From: Lingula anatina
Lineage: Eukaryota; Brachiopoda; Lingulata; Lingulida; Lingulidae
Assembly (NCBI RefSeq): GCF_001039355.2
Contig: NW_019775669.1
Coordinates: 446,802-510,801, forward strand
DNA: 64,000 nt
Direction of reading: 5' to 3'
Below, piece by piece: positions 14,273 through 25,377 of this stretch (positions are counted from its first letter, which is position 1; each line of letters begins with the position of its first letter). Under the pieces are notes generated by a model, which saw nothing but the letters and a program-made list of their open reading frames with translations, was not told the DNA's origin and did not search any database. The translations under genes and the position numbers were made by a program.

Positions 14273-16360
14273 AGCACGAAAACATGGAATGAAGATAAAC
14301 TATTAGGTAAGAACTAGACATTAATTAATTTTTTTTGTCATAATTTATGTTGATCTTTATATCCACCACTGAAGGAACAATTTTTTTTTTCTGCCTGTTC
14401 ACTTTCTACTTCGGTGCCTTTTCCTATTTCCTGCTTTCAATGTGACATCCCTCTAAAAGTTAGATACTATTACTTAAAATTACAGCCCTGCCTTGTCACT
14501 TATCTGATCTAATAAAATTGGCAATATATATGGTTGTCTCTTCTCGTGATGTAATAAAATTATTTACAGCCAAGTCTTCACTTTAATTTAGGTAACTTAT
14601 GACAACACATGATAGGTCACATGACAGATGGTGCAGCCTTCTAGACATGAACACCCATGACAAACCAGACATGAAGGAAGCATTGCTCTACCAACGTCAG
14701 ATGTACCTTTTCCCTGGAGGGCACCCATGTGGAGATCTACATACTGAAATATGTCTTCCTTTTCCTATTTAGCCTTTGGACATTGAATGTAAAGAGAGAT
14801 GGCTTTAGTTCCCTGGTTCTAGTTACATGTACATAAGAAAAAGATGTGGTTCAGGGTACATTTTGTAATGGGTTGATCTCAAACCTTTTTCATTTGGGAT
14901 GTTTTAAATTTGTAATTTTAAACAACACTGAAAGGAATAGTAACTATAAAAATTGCAATTATTATTATTTTTATTATTATCATCATCCAATATACATATA
15001 TAACAAATATTCAATTATTTGCAAAGATCATGAGTCATAGTTTAATAAAAGCCAATATATATATATGAAGAAATAATAAATGAAACTTATAACTGAAAGA
15101 GTTCTACAGATGTCACAGTGCTGTATGAATATTGCCAATTCTTTATAAGATATGACAACAAAACTTGGAGAAATAATGGGAACATTATTTTTAACATAAA
15201 AACTGTAAACAATTGGCAGAATTACAAGAAAAAAACCTGGTAAAAATAAACAATTTAACAATACTTGAAAGGGGATAAATCACTAGGTGTGCATGCATTC
15301 CAATGAGAAATTCCTCATTTTTCGAAACCTGGTTTCCAATTCTTGTCAGTATCTGAACATCTTAGAATCTGAGGCATTGTGCCAGGCTCATAGCCTGCTG
15401 GACAGAACTATTCACCTGGCAAGGTATTTGGTCTTCAATATTGAGGCCAGATTGGAATAATCAAAAACAAACAATGCTCCAACATTACATTTTTAGAATT
15501 ATATAGTCAAAAGGTACGGGAGAATATAAAGTGATCTATTATTTTTATATGAAATATCTTATCAAAGCTATACTCAGTGCATTAAATCAAAACATTCTAA
15601 TATTTGCACAAATGTATGTAGTAAACTGTCAACCACTGCATTTTGTAACATCATCACTTTTCTATTTCTGCTGTTATCACAGTCTGTAGTGTTAAATAAG
15701 ACAGAGGGCAGTATATGGATGTTCTCATTGAATGATATCTCTTTACCCATGTAATATCATATTAATCAATAATTTCATGGTACTTGAACTATATTGAAGT
15801 GTTTGTACATAGCCATGTGACTTTAATTCACAACTGATTTTCCTGCTCTCAGTCATTATAATTACCAACATGAAAGAGATATCTGTTGATCACCAACATG
15901 AAAGAGATATCTGTTGATCACAATGCTCATTGTTTATATCATATTCATAACTTTCTTTGCAGGTGCCTGTACACATCAAGTTTCAATAACGGAAATAAAG
16001 GGTTTTTATATCGAAAAATGTATGATTGTCGGAAGTCTGTTCAAGCTCAAAGGAAGAATTTCACAGTTCATCTACTTTAATTTACTAGTATTAATGTCAA
16101 TTCATGAATTTTTGGGATTTATTATAACACAATTTTGAACATTATTTTTCTCAAAATAGCCACATAGCCCAAGTGAATGGACTTTAGAATGCATTTCATC
16201 AACTGATTACTAGAAAACCTAGATAAATTTTGACAAAAAACTAGTTTTATTTTATGTCATTACATCAAATTTATAAGTAAAGCAACTGTAAAGGAAAAAT
16301 AATGTATGATGAAGATTCTCCTCCAAAGGAAAGCTGTAGGTGAAAGAGCAAGAATTTCAT
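14273..16360 (+). other. 3'UTR of the disordered-protein gene with a UTR intron, then convergent intergenic DNA
   Basis: After the stop at 14270-14272 the exon runs to a donor (TATTAG then GTAAGAAC) at 14307. An acceptor ending TTTAG at 14591 starts a last untranslated exon. A possible poly(A) signal AATAAA is near 15042 and others follow. The transcript end cannot be fixed, and the FPPS 3' end comes in from the other side near 16366. The stretch also holds a 28-bp tandem duplication at 15864-15919. Confidence 0.5.
15864..15919. repeat. Exact 28-bp tandem duplication
   Basis: The unit beginning ACCAACATGAAAGAG and ending GTTGATC occurs twice back to back without a mismatch. This is a recent local duplication in non-coding DNA. 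Confidence 0.85.
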
Positions 16361-16365
16361 AGCCC

Positions 16366-16371
16366 TTTATT
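16366..16371 (-). terminator. Likely FPPS poly(A) signal
   Basis: AATAAA on the minus strand about 85 bases past the FPPS stop codon. It is a consensus hexamer at a plausible distance, but no downstream element was evaluated and a second candidate lies near 16420. Confidence 0.45.
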
Positions 16372-16455
16372 ATATATCAGTTTTTGTATGGGTATAATCA
16401 GTTTGAAAATCCATATGAACATTTATTAAATACATAAAAATTAAAATCTACCTTT

Positions 16456-17873
16456 CTACCTATTCCTTTTGTAAATCTTTTTTGCAAAGGCTATGAACAT
16501 CTGTTTTGGTAAGTTTTGACTATATTTTTCTATCAGCTGCATCAAATCCTGATAACTTTCTTCTTCATATTGTGTATAGAGTTCTGACAATTTCAGCTGG
16601 TTGAAAATTTCTTTAACCTTGGCTACTTTTAGATCATCATGGCAAGCATAGTTTTCCTGGAATTGGATAAAAAAAATAAACCTTGGTGCATTAGAAATAT
16701 TCTCTGCATCAGATATTCCAGCTGAGAAGAGAAACAGAAATACATAAAATGTCATTTTTAATTTATTGCTATTTTTATAACATGCCAGCTAAAGCTGAAA
16801 TATGGGCAGATGATCTTTAACACTGTAAGCATGGAAAAGTGACAACTAGCCCCAAACTTCTGCTGAAAAACAGGACCCAAAATTATTGAAAGAAATTTTG
16901 AAAAAAGAAAAATAATCTAATCTGACTGGTTTAAGAACTCAAGCTGTAACTTGGTCAAATCAATCATGCAAGGTTGAGAAAAAGTGTGAAAAATAAAAAT
17001 TTTACAAAAATTAAAAAACTTCAATCCAACCAAGGTTGAATTATGAACCTGAGCTGTATTTTAGTTCTATAAATCAGTCTTACAAATTTGACAATTATCA
17101 GGTTCCTTGTGCTTACAGGCAAATATTCATAAGAACACCAATGGTGACAGCATTGGCCACAACATATGCATGTGTGGTATTTTTGTATCCTTCGTCAAAA
17201 TCTAGGGAAATCTTACCTCTAAAATTTTGATCTGTTCAGGAGATGCTCTTTTTAATGCCTGGATTATGAGCCAGCCACATTTGTTGTCTTGGATGTCTGT
17301 TCCAACCTTCCCAATGACTGCAGGATCACCATAACAGTCTAAGTAATCATCCTAGGGAGATACAGGAAAGATAAAGCATAAACTTATCACAGACTTTTTA
17401 CTCTGTAACAGTAATATGGATGTTGTTATAATATAGATACTGTAATCATGAATGTCACTTATTGAGAATGAGGTGATCTCCTATATATTAACATACAGGG
17501 TAGCACATGCACAAGAATAAAATTCCACGAAATTCCCTGAATAATCACACCCCTTTATTTAAGACAAATTACTCTTCAGGGATTAAAAAGAAATTGCTGA
17601 ATAGGGAAGAAATATATATATTAAACAACCAAAATTCAGCAATTTTGTAATTTCCATTTTATTAGATAAATGGAAAACATTCTTCCAAAGGAGTCAAAAT
17701 TTCACCTCTATAATCGCCATTTACTAATTATTGTGATGTGTTTAAACTAAGCATATCAATACCTGTACTTGAAAGAAATGACCCATCTCCAGGAGAATTG
17801 TTTTAGCATTGGCATGAGACTCTGAATCTGATATTCCAGCCTAAATACAGAGATAATTAAGAAGATTTTAATG

Positions 17874-17928
<55 letters not shown>

Positions 17929-20900
17929 AGTTGAATTACATTATTATTATTATTATTTAAATAACTCTTCACCTTACTTTCTGTATTGTCAACCCAACCA
18001 CAGCACATACTCTTGCAAGTCTTTGGTAAAAAATATTCATGAATTGTATGCATATGATTGCCAGTCAATTTCACAGATCCCTCTCAATATAATAAGAACC
18101 AGCTTCTCTTCTAAGCTTACTAAAAAAAAATTGCAAATGGACTGAAATTTGACTATGATTGCTTTCAATATAAACCAACTAACAATCCAAAACAAAAACT
18201 GTTACAACACTATCCTAAATAATTATGGTCTTGTAATTTTGTACCTCTATGTCACTCACCATGTACATTGCACAAGCAACAGGCAAATAAAATGAATAAA
18301 ATGCAGTCTTCCACTTGACAATGGCGTTATATCTCTCCTGTGAAAAGCTATTGAAGTCCACATGGTCTTGAGCTGTTATGAGATCCAGGTTTTGACCAAT
18401 TTCAGTCTGCAATGTGGTCTGGAGGAGCAATTTACAATATTTTATAAAAAACATTTAGCATAGTGTTCTGCCTTGTGCAGTGTGCTGAAATTTGGTAAAG
18501 ATAAATGCACTTGCAAAGATAAAATAAACACATTTTAAGGGATAAGTGAGGGCATAATTTTAAAGAGCTATTATTTTTTTATCTTCAAGAAAAACCCAAG
18601 CTGAAAGAGATTTAATTGTTACATGCATACATAATTATATAAATGCAGCAATGATATTTTTTATAGCTAATGTGAATATCACTATCTTGTCTACTTAGAT
18701 ACTAATAAACAATATATGTGTATTTAACTTCCATGGGTTAATGTTTACATGTGTACACACATGCTTAACAATTTTGATCATTTTATAAGATAATTACTTT
18801 AAATCTAAATAAATTAAATAATTAAAATTACCTCATGAAACAATTCTACTATATCAATATAGTAAGTTTCTTCTCTGAAATATTTCTTCAGAATCTGGTA
18901 GATACACATTTCAAGGAAGAAAGAATCATTTATGGCAATCAAACCTACTCCCTCCTGGAAATGAATAATTTTAATGAAGTATTAAACATCATTCTTTCTA
19001 TATTGAAAACTTGATATTACGCTTGATTTCCTAGCAGAAAAATTTCATGAAAATAGTGGAGACTCAAAAGTAACCAAAAATACTTTTAAAAATAGGTTTT
19101 AAAAGGTGCATTACTGTTGAAACAACACATTTTTTTTATTTTGACAACGTATTAGTGTATGTATTGAAAATCATTAAGCAGAAAAGCCACCATAATTTAA
19201 TATGACTATAATTTTAAAGCATATACTAATAGTTTATGTAATGCTTTATGACCAGGTCAGCTACTGGTTTTTAACTGAAGCAGCCTTTTTATTACCACAG
19301 ATAGGCTGGCTTTGAACCTTTGCCACCATTTTACCTTTTTATACCAGCAAGGTTTTCCTCTACGCGTGAAAGAGTGATCCATAATATCATCTGCCACAAG
19401 AAAAAATGCTTGAAGCTGAAAATAACATTGTAAAAAAAGAAAGCTTATTTCTCTAAAAAAAAGAGGCTCAAAAGCACACAAACTACACTTCACAGGGTGT
19501 TAAGAACAGTGCTAATAGCTATTCCAATGTAAATCAAAAATGGGGATGGGGACAAGTTCCACAGTAGATTTTGCAATGATTTTCATGAATTTATTTTAAT
19601 CTAATATTATATATATGGGAAGTGAAGTCCTTACCCATTCCACACACCAGCCTAAGATCCTTGCTTTGTTCAGATTGTCCTCTGTCAGCTTGTCCTCTGT
19701 AACCAGGTATCTGTAAGAGGACACTACTGCCATGCCACGGTTCTTCTTACCAAATGGTACATTGTATTCACATACCTGTGATATAAAACAATACTTGCTT
19801 ATTTTACAGAGAATGGGTGGTTTTCTTGGTTGTATTGATGGGTGCTTAATGTAAATGACAAATGTCCAATCTAATTAAATGTAAGCCTTATAATATACCA
19901 GGGGCGTAACCAGACCTTTAAAAATTGTACGCACAGATTTTTAAAATTCCCAGCAAAATGTAGACTAACGCAAGAGATGAAGGACAGCGTAATTACAGCA
20001 TATGTACCACACATCGCAGCTTAATTTCCATTAATAATAAAATCATCATTTTGTCAGAAATATTTTCGCAATTAAAAAGGTTTCAATATTCTTATTACCC
20101 AGAACGGTATATTTATTTAAAAGGAGGCTAGCTTCGCATATGTGGAACCCCCTTCGAAAAATCCTGGATCTAACAGAACTAACATACGGTTTCATTCACC
20201 TTACATGAGGATGCATGGCTCCCCAAAACAACCAATTGTACGACCCGACAGAGCTCTGATACATCTAAGTTTAATTATTTGTTTGTAAAAATTGCCCATG
20301 TCGCCCTGTTAGTTAGGAGGGGTAAGCTGGGTCAAGTCCATGTCAAAATTCTTTGAAGTTTTGCAGGAAAAAATTCTTCTTTTGTTTCTCTAGCTCCTAC
20401 TTAAACCTGGTGTCCAGATTTTATCTAGTGCCCCCAGGGTTGCGGGATCGAGCTGCTCTTTGAAAATAACACTCAGGCAGATTTTTACCTGAGATAAATA
20501 TCACCAGTGAGAATGTGTTCGATATTCTCAAGAAAGATTGTACAGAAGAGTTGAGGGCCACTGAACCCTCCAATATTAAGAGGTAAAGGAAGTTCCAGTT
20601 AGATGGACGATTAAGATAGGACTTGTTAAGGTTACAGGCTTTGTTAACCTCAGATTGCAAGACGGGGAGGGGGGGGGTGCCTATACAATTAATACAGAGG
20701 ATTTATACATACAGGTGACTTTAATAAGCAGAGGATTTTCTTTTATATTCCGTGAAAAATACACTAAATATATATAAAATAATATCATGGTTGGCCAAAA
20801 AATTGTACGCACAGTGCATCCGTGCGTATGCCTAGTTACGCCCATGTATACCTTACAAAAGTGGCAATACAGATAAGGTAACATTAAATAACAATTTCCA

Positions 20901-21140
20901 TAAGGCAAAGTACACACACAAAGCATATACAGTCTATTCATTTATTATCTTTACGAGTACCTCTTTAAACCACTTGAAAGCATCATGGATCTCTCCATCT
21001 TTCAGCCCCTGCTTTGTAATGTCATCAACAAGCTGTTGGAAAACTTCATCAAACTTCTGTAACTCTGTTAATTCTGCTCGGCATTTCTTTGTAGCTGGTT
21101 CCAGTCCATGTACTCCATTTTCATTCACTTTTGCTGCCAT
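16456..21140 (-). CDS. FDPS: Farnesyl pyrophosphate synthase, complete, 8 coding exons, 365 aa
   Basis: Condenses IPP with DMAPP and then GPP to make farnesyl diphosphate in the mevalonate pathway. Coding exons in transcript order: 21140-20961, 19775-19635, 19415-19335, 18954-18832, 18418-18260, 17840-17763, 17351-17217, 16656-16456. All junctions keep frame with GT/AG borders (every intron phase 0), giving 365 aa against about 350 for animal enzymes. The first aspartate-rich motif is DDIMD (116-120), preceded by FFLVA, so the two Phe residues at -5 and -4 that set C15 product length are present. The second is DDYLD (255-259), followed by a conserved CYGDP and [11 protein letters not shown] stretch. 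[10 protein letters not shown] and the C-terminus KKIYKRNR are also family hallmarks. The start MAAKVNENG follows an acceptor at about 21152, so the ATG is 11 bases into its exon. No targeting peptide is evident, so a cytosolic/peroxisomal form is expected. Confidence 0.96.
17877..17925. repeat. (TA)n microsatellite, about 24 units
   Basis: Pure TA dinucleotide run inside the FPPS intron between exons 5 and 6, followed by a short ATT repeat (17940-17956). Confidence 0.95.
19899..20846. mobile_element. Candidate non-autonomous DNA transposon in FPPS intron 1
   Basis: Ends read CAGGGGCGTAACCAG (19899-19913) and, reverse-complemented, CATGGGCGTAACTAG (20846-20832), which is 13 of 15 matching. 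The element is flanked on both sides by TATAC (19894-19898 and 20847-20851), a likely 5-bp target-site duplication. A second shared motif, TTGTACGCACAG, lies just inside both ends but in direct orientation. The interior of about 950 bp has no intact transposase frame. A CAGGGGC-type terminus recalls hAT elements, but those make 8-bp duplications, so the superfamily is left open. Confidence 0.6.
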
Positions 21141-21826
21141 TTTATTGTTAGCTTAAAGAAACATGTTATTCTTATAATGTTATCTCATTAAAGGATGGAT
21201 TAAATCACTGATAAATTTTAATAATATATTTACAAAAAGGTGAGTTCATCATCAGGGCCAAAAAATTGCAGCATTAGTAGTATACGCATTAATGCGCTAG
21301 AAATTTGCTCCCCAAACAGAAATATATATATATCAGTGTCTTCAATCCATTCCAAAAACATTTTCCTTCAGCAACCACAAACTAAAACACTTTGATTTTT
21401 TGATGTCATGCATTCATTCAGTAATTTAAGTGAATACTTTTGTGTAATTTCAGAAAGGGAATTGCATACTGGGTAAATTATTTAAGTTGATTCTGAAATA
21501 TCATAAAATAGTTTAGATAAGCTACTTATAAATATCGGCTATTCCTCACAGTTTATAGTAGAAATGTATAATTATCATTATCATTACAACATCACTCATG
21601 GAGGAGTTGTTTTTGTCTTTGTTGATTTTTTATTTCCTGATAAAACTCAGAAAGTTATGTACCGATTTTGAAATTTTCCATAGGTCTGAAGTGGGTTAAC
21701 TTACAATCAATTGGAATTTTGTTGGTGATCCATTAAGTAATCATGATAACTAAGCTGTCTTGGCGGTCTGTGCTCTCAGTATTCTTGTAACATGAATATT
21801 CATTGTACATGTACCGGTATATCCTT

Positions 21827-22060
21827 ATTCTTACAGTCGGCATGACGTCACAAGATGGCCGCCACGCCCGGACTAGGGTAAAACAATCTGTAAGCTCCAT
21901 TACTCCCCATGTTAAAATGATCAACTTTGGTCGTCTGTATCTCTCACACTGGTAGATAATTAAACTTGACAACTGTTTAATTATATCAACATAGGTATTT
22001 AGTGTCAGGAAATGGCCATCAAGGACCTTTTCTAGCATTGATGCCGATTTTATCAGCGAT
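21827..22060 (+). repeat. Interspersed repeat, copy A
   Basis: Shares blocks with copy B on the opposite strand: ATTCTTACAGTCGG, GGACTAGGGTAAAACA, CCATTACTC, ATGTTAAA, CAACTTTGGTCGT and GATTTTATCAGCGAT, in the same order and spacing. No long open frame. It contains a CRE-like TGACGTCA (21843-21850) followed directly by CAAGATGGCCGCC, a YY1-like site. This is an old family of unknown type. Confidence 0.6.
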
Positions 22061-22862
22061 TGAAATGCACCTCTCTTACACTGTAATTATATGAGCTGCA
22101 GTTACAGTTACGATTGTTTTTCAGGTAAGAAGTTCCAATGGCTTCGTTATCGGATGAATCTGTCCACTCACAGCGATTGAACAGAACTGGATCCTCAAAC
22201 AATCATAGAGCCCTTTGAGGTGGTTTCATTGGAAGAAAGTGATCTTATCAGTTGGTGTCATTGTAGCAAATAGAACTAAAACAGATATGATCTTCACAGG
22301 TGTGGTCATTGTATTTGTCTTTGAAAAGGGGGGCTGAAAGAAAGCTCTAATGACAATTTACTAGTCTGATTTAATTACTGAAAGTACATGCCATTTTGAG
22401 AATTTGAACAATTTTTTCTAGTAATTTTTTAATACCCATGTTGCTGCAGACAGAATTGAGATCATGGACAGAATAAAATTTTTACATACTCAATAAATCA
22501 TTTAATTATTGTACTATGAAGTGTGTAAATGGCAACAATGTGCTATTGGAACAGATAAGTAATACCTTTTCTTTGTGATGTTGCACACTTTCATCAAGAG
22601 GATAGAACACAAGAAAGGCTATCAATGCACATACTCCAGTATATGAACTGGAAGAAACAAGCGGGTGGAGCTGTTTGCTGAGTAAAATCTATTAACCCAT
22701 GCAATTAGAAAAAACACTCAGCAATCAAATTTTTGTTATGGATTGGACATTACTGTTATATTTGCTTAAGTGTGATATAGAAATTCTAATTCATTTTTAC
22801 TGTACAAATGTTAATTCAGAATGGAACATTACAGCATATGTCAAAGAATTTTATAACTCCTT

Positions 22863-23350
22863 TCTTACATACCTTATACATGTAGATAGAAATAAAATGT
22901 AAATTTAAAGTCAACAAGTTTTATTGTATCTTTCATTTTGCATTTTGTTTAAGAATTCAAAGTGATTTATGACGGTTAAATATGCATTCAATTCAGATTT
23001 TTATAGATCGTACTTTGTATTGTGATATTGAGTCTGATGTTCTAAAAATGAAAATGAAATCACTACCATATAAATTTATATTATTTTCTAAAAAAAAAAA
23101 AANTCTTACATACCTTATACATGTAGATAGAAATAAAATGTAAATTTAAAGTCAACAAGTTTTATTGTATCTTTCATTTTGCATTTTGTTTAAGAATTCA
23201 AAGTGATTTATGACGGTTAAATATGCATTCAATTCAGATTTTTATAGATCATACTTTGTATTGTGATATTGAGTCTGATGTTCTAAAAATGAAAATGAAA
23301 TCACTACTGTATAAATTTATATTATTTTCTAAAAAAAAAAAAAAAAAAAA
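22863..23350. repeat. 241-bp direct duplication around a single N (assembly seam)
   Basis: Bases 22863-23102 and 23104 onward are nearly identical, from TCTTACATACC through to a poly-A run. They differ by only about three substitutions (for example GATCGTAC against GATCATAC, CTACCATATA against CTACTGTATA) plus the A-run length. One N at 23103 joins them. The most likely reading is two overlapping contig ends or haplotypes that were not merged. Confidence 0.85.
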
Positions 23351-23895
23351 CACCATGAACTTCATTTAGCATCAGAGTCAAAAATGATTTGTAGATTTTG
23401 ACAATTTATAAAGATTTAAGTGAGGCTTTCATTCAAAACTTTTCGTTTAATTGGATAATTATGGATGAATCTATTTATGAAAAATAATTTTGGCAGGCCT
23501 CTAAAATGAAATTTTTTACATTTTTGCAGAAATTATAAAAGCTAAAAAAGTATTTCATTGTCTCTTCAAACATAATCCAGACAACAGTAGAAAAATAAAT
23601 TTTAATGAAAAACACAGCAGTGACAAATTAAAATTCTTTTTGAAAGCACATTAATTGCATTACTTGAGACACCTGCTTCGAACACGACAGGACTGAGCAG
23701 TGCTACCCAAGCCTCCTTTTCTAGCTTATCAAATCTTTCAAACTGAGACCTCTAAAAGCAATATGAATATAATAGTTTTCTTTGTTTAGATAATGATTTT
23801 ATTATACAAGAATTCTGACTGTATATTAATGATCTGGGTGCGTATAGGTCATAGTGTCCCAGTAGGAAAAATTGCTTTAAAAATAGTACACCACC

Positions 23896-24030
23896 ATCGT
23901 TGATTAAGTCGCCACTGACGCTAGAAAATCCTTTTGATGGCAATTTCCCTGAGCTAAATACGTAAGTGAATATCAACAAACAGTTGCCATGCGTATTTGT
24001 TCACAGATATACTTGATACAGACGATAAAA
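23896..24030 (-). repeat. Interspersed repeat, copy C (partial)
   Basis: Read on the minus strand this matches the 3' half of copy B: TCGTCTGTATC, then a TTGATATTCACT-like block, GATTTTCTAG and GACTTAATCAACGAT. It lacks the 5' part with the ACAGTCGG block. It sits in tandem orientation with copy B, separated by about 70 bases. Confidence 0.5.
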
Positions 24031-24098
24031 TATACCTATATTACAACATGCACCTGGTGTAAACTGAAATTGCAGCCCGTTGGAGGAGTGTTGGTATT

Positions 24099-24341
24099 AT
24101 CGCTGATAAAATCACCATCAGCTCTAGAAAATCCTCCTGAGGCCCATTGACTGACGCTAAAAACCCTAGTGAATATAACCAAGTGGTTGTCACAAGTAAT
24201 TGTCCTCTGGTCTGCTTGATATGAACGATCAAAGTTCACCAATTTAACATTGAGAGTAATGGGCGCAAGCCAATGTTTTACCCTAGTCCAAAATGAGAGC
24301 CTCGTTCTGGGTTCAGTAATCCTGTAACCGACTGTAAGAAT
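24099..24341 (-). repeat. Interspersed repeat, copy B
   Basis: Minus-strand copy homologous to copy A over its full length and to copy C over its second half. It starts less than 100 bases into the intron that follows the FPPS 5'UTR exon. Conceptual translation of copies B and C looks alike (FTRVFS / FTYVFS, GGFS / KGFS, GDFIS / GDLIN), but this seems to follow from shared nucleotide descent, because copy A is interrupted by stops in the same frame. Confidence 0.55.
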
Positions 24342-24432
24342 GCACGACTGGCGAATAACTAATAGATATAAAATAAATTGGGTCAAAGAAAAATAGCAAA
24401 TACGACTCTTCCACAACCAATAAGTAACTTAC

Positions 24433-24540
24433 ATAAACTTCCGGATTTGAGAAAAGTTTGAAAAGTCCTTTCTCGCCCAACTAGTCGCTCTTCTCCGATG
24501 TTGCCGCTCTCACACACACAGTGGCAGACACAATCATTTG
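24433..24540 (-). promoter_or_regulatory. Probable FPPS first (5'UTR) exon and promoter
   Basis: Minus-strand sequence ending CCGGAAGTTTAT at a perfect GTAAGT donor (24432). A CCGGAAGT core is an ETS-type site common at housekeeping starts. An ATG within the segment closes after 18 codons at TAG, so the exon is non-coding or carries a short upstream ORF. The transcription start is not determined. Confidence 0.45.
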
Positions 24541-25371
24541 TTTACAAACCAGTGGTGTGATGATCGGCTGATCGAGCGGAAAAGGAAGTTGGTTTCTACT
24601 CTTCAACCCTCCAAAGCGTATATTTTCCTTGTACAGTAAATATTTGCTCAATCTGGAATAATTGATGACATTTTATGAAATAATTATATATTTTAATATG
24701 ATATGATGAAAAACAGCATCTTTAGTTATATTTTGATGACCAAAATTACAAATATTCTGCCAAGATATGAGGCTTTGGAATTAGCCAAAATGGCGACGTA
24801 ATGTGCCCACATTATTGCATTATTATTGCAGCAGCATTTGTGCGGAATACTCTCAAGCGACAGTGCCGTGTTAAGCATAAATGTAGCGGTAAAGTTGCAA
24901 AATCATTTATATTTTGTATCTCATACCTTTGTAGTAATTTAATGTGCTAGTTAAATGTTAATATTTACTACAACCTGCTTTAAAATGTTGCGTGCTAAAC
25001 AGCAATTTCTTTTCTTAGTAACGTACAATACACAGATTTTTCGTGGTTAGTTTGGACTGACTTGGATTGTCTCTTGGTCTTTGCCACGTATGTCGTGGAA
25101 GATGTAAGGTTTAATATGTGGACATGGTGAATGCAAGCAGGCGTTCCTTAAATTTGTTGTACCGGTACACAATACTTTCATGTATGATGTAGCTAGTAGT
25201 GTGAATTTAGATAAGCATATGCATTTTACTTTAAATAATTATTTTATCTGTATGGATCGTTGTAGTTGCACTTTTCATATATGAAATTTCATAAATTGTG
25301 CCAGGTGCTTGTCTTTAGCACAAGTGCCTTCTATGTGCATATGTGTTATTTCAAAACATTCTTGCTTCCAG
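24541..25371. promoter_or_regulatory. Divergent FPPS/BDP1 intergenic region, with the BDP1 5'UTR
   Basis: FPPS leaves to the left and BDP1 to the right from a gap of under 1 kb, the layout of a bidirectional promoter. The plus side holds CCAAAATGGCGAC near 24787, a YY1-like element. A candidate BDP1 5'UTR donor is GTAAGG near 25103. An acceptor (CTTGCTTCCAG) at 25371 precedes the BDP1 ATG by 6 bases, so at least one upstream non-coding exon is needed. Confidence 0.45.
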
Positions 25372-25377
25372 ATAAAG

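Larger units (their letters stand above)
21141..24432 (-). other. FPPS 5' region: short UTR segment then an intron of about 3.3 kb
   Basis: An acceptor (TTTCTTTAAG) lies at about 21152 on the minus strand, 11 bases before the ATG. The only strong upstream donor in a promoter-like setting is GTAAGT at 24432-24427, so the stretch between is read as an intron. It holds three copies of one diverged repeat, an assembly duplication and a possible cassette exon near 23664-23755, all listed separately. Confidence 0.5.

Noticed and set aside
22139-22290. ATG frame starting MASLSDESVHSQ after a TTTTCAG, with a second good frame overlapping it
   Set aside because: The first frame stops after 26 codons and the second has no start or acceptor. 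Both directly follow repeat copy A, so repeat-derived sequence is more likely than a gene.
23752-24416. Two minus-strand frames with similar peptides, suggesting a repeated protein domain
   Set aside because: The similarity follows from nucleotide repeat copies B and C. Copy A has stops in the same frame and no domain is recognisable.
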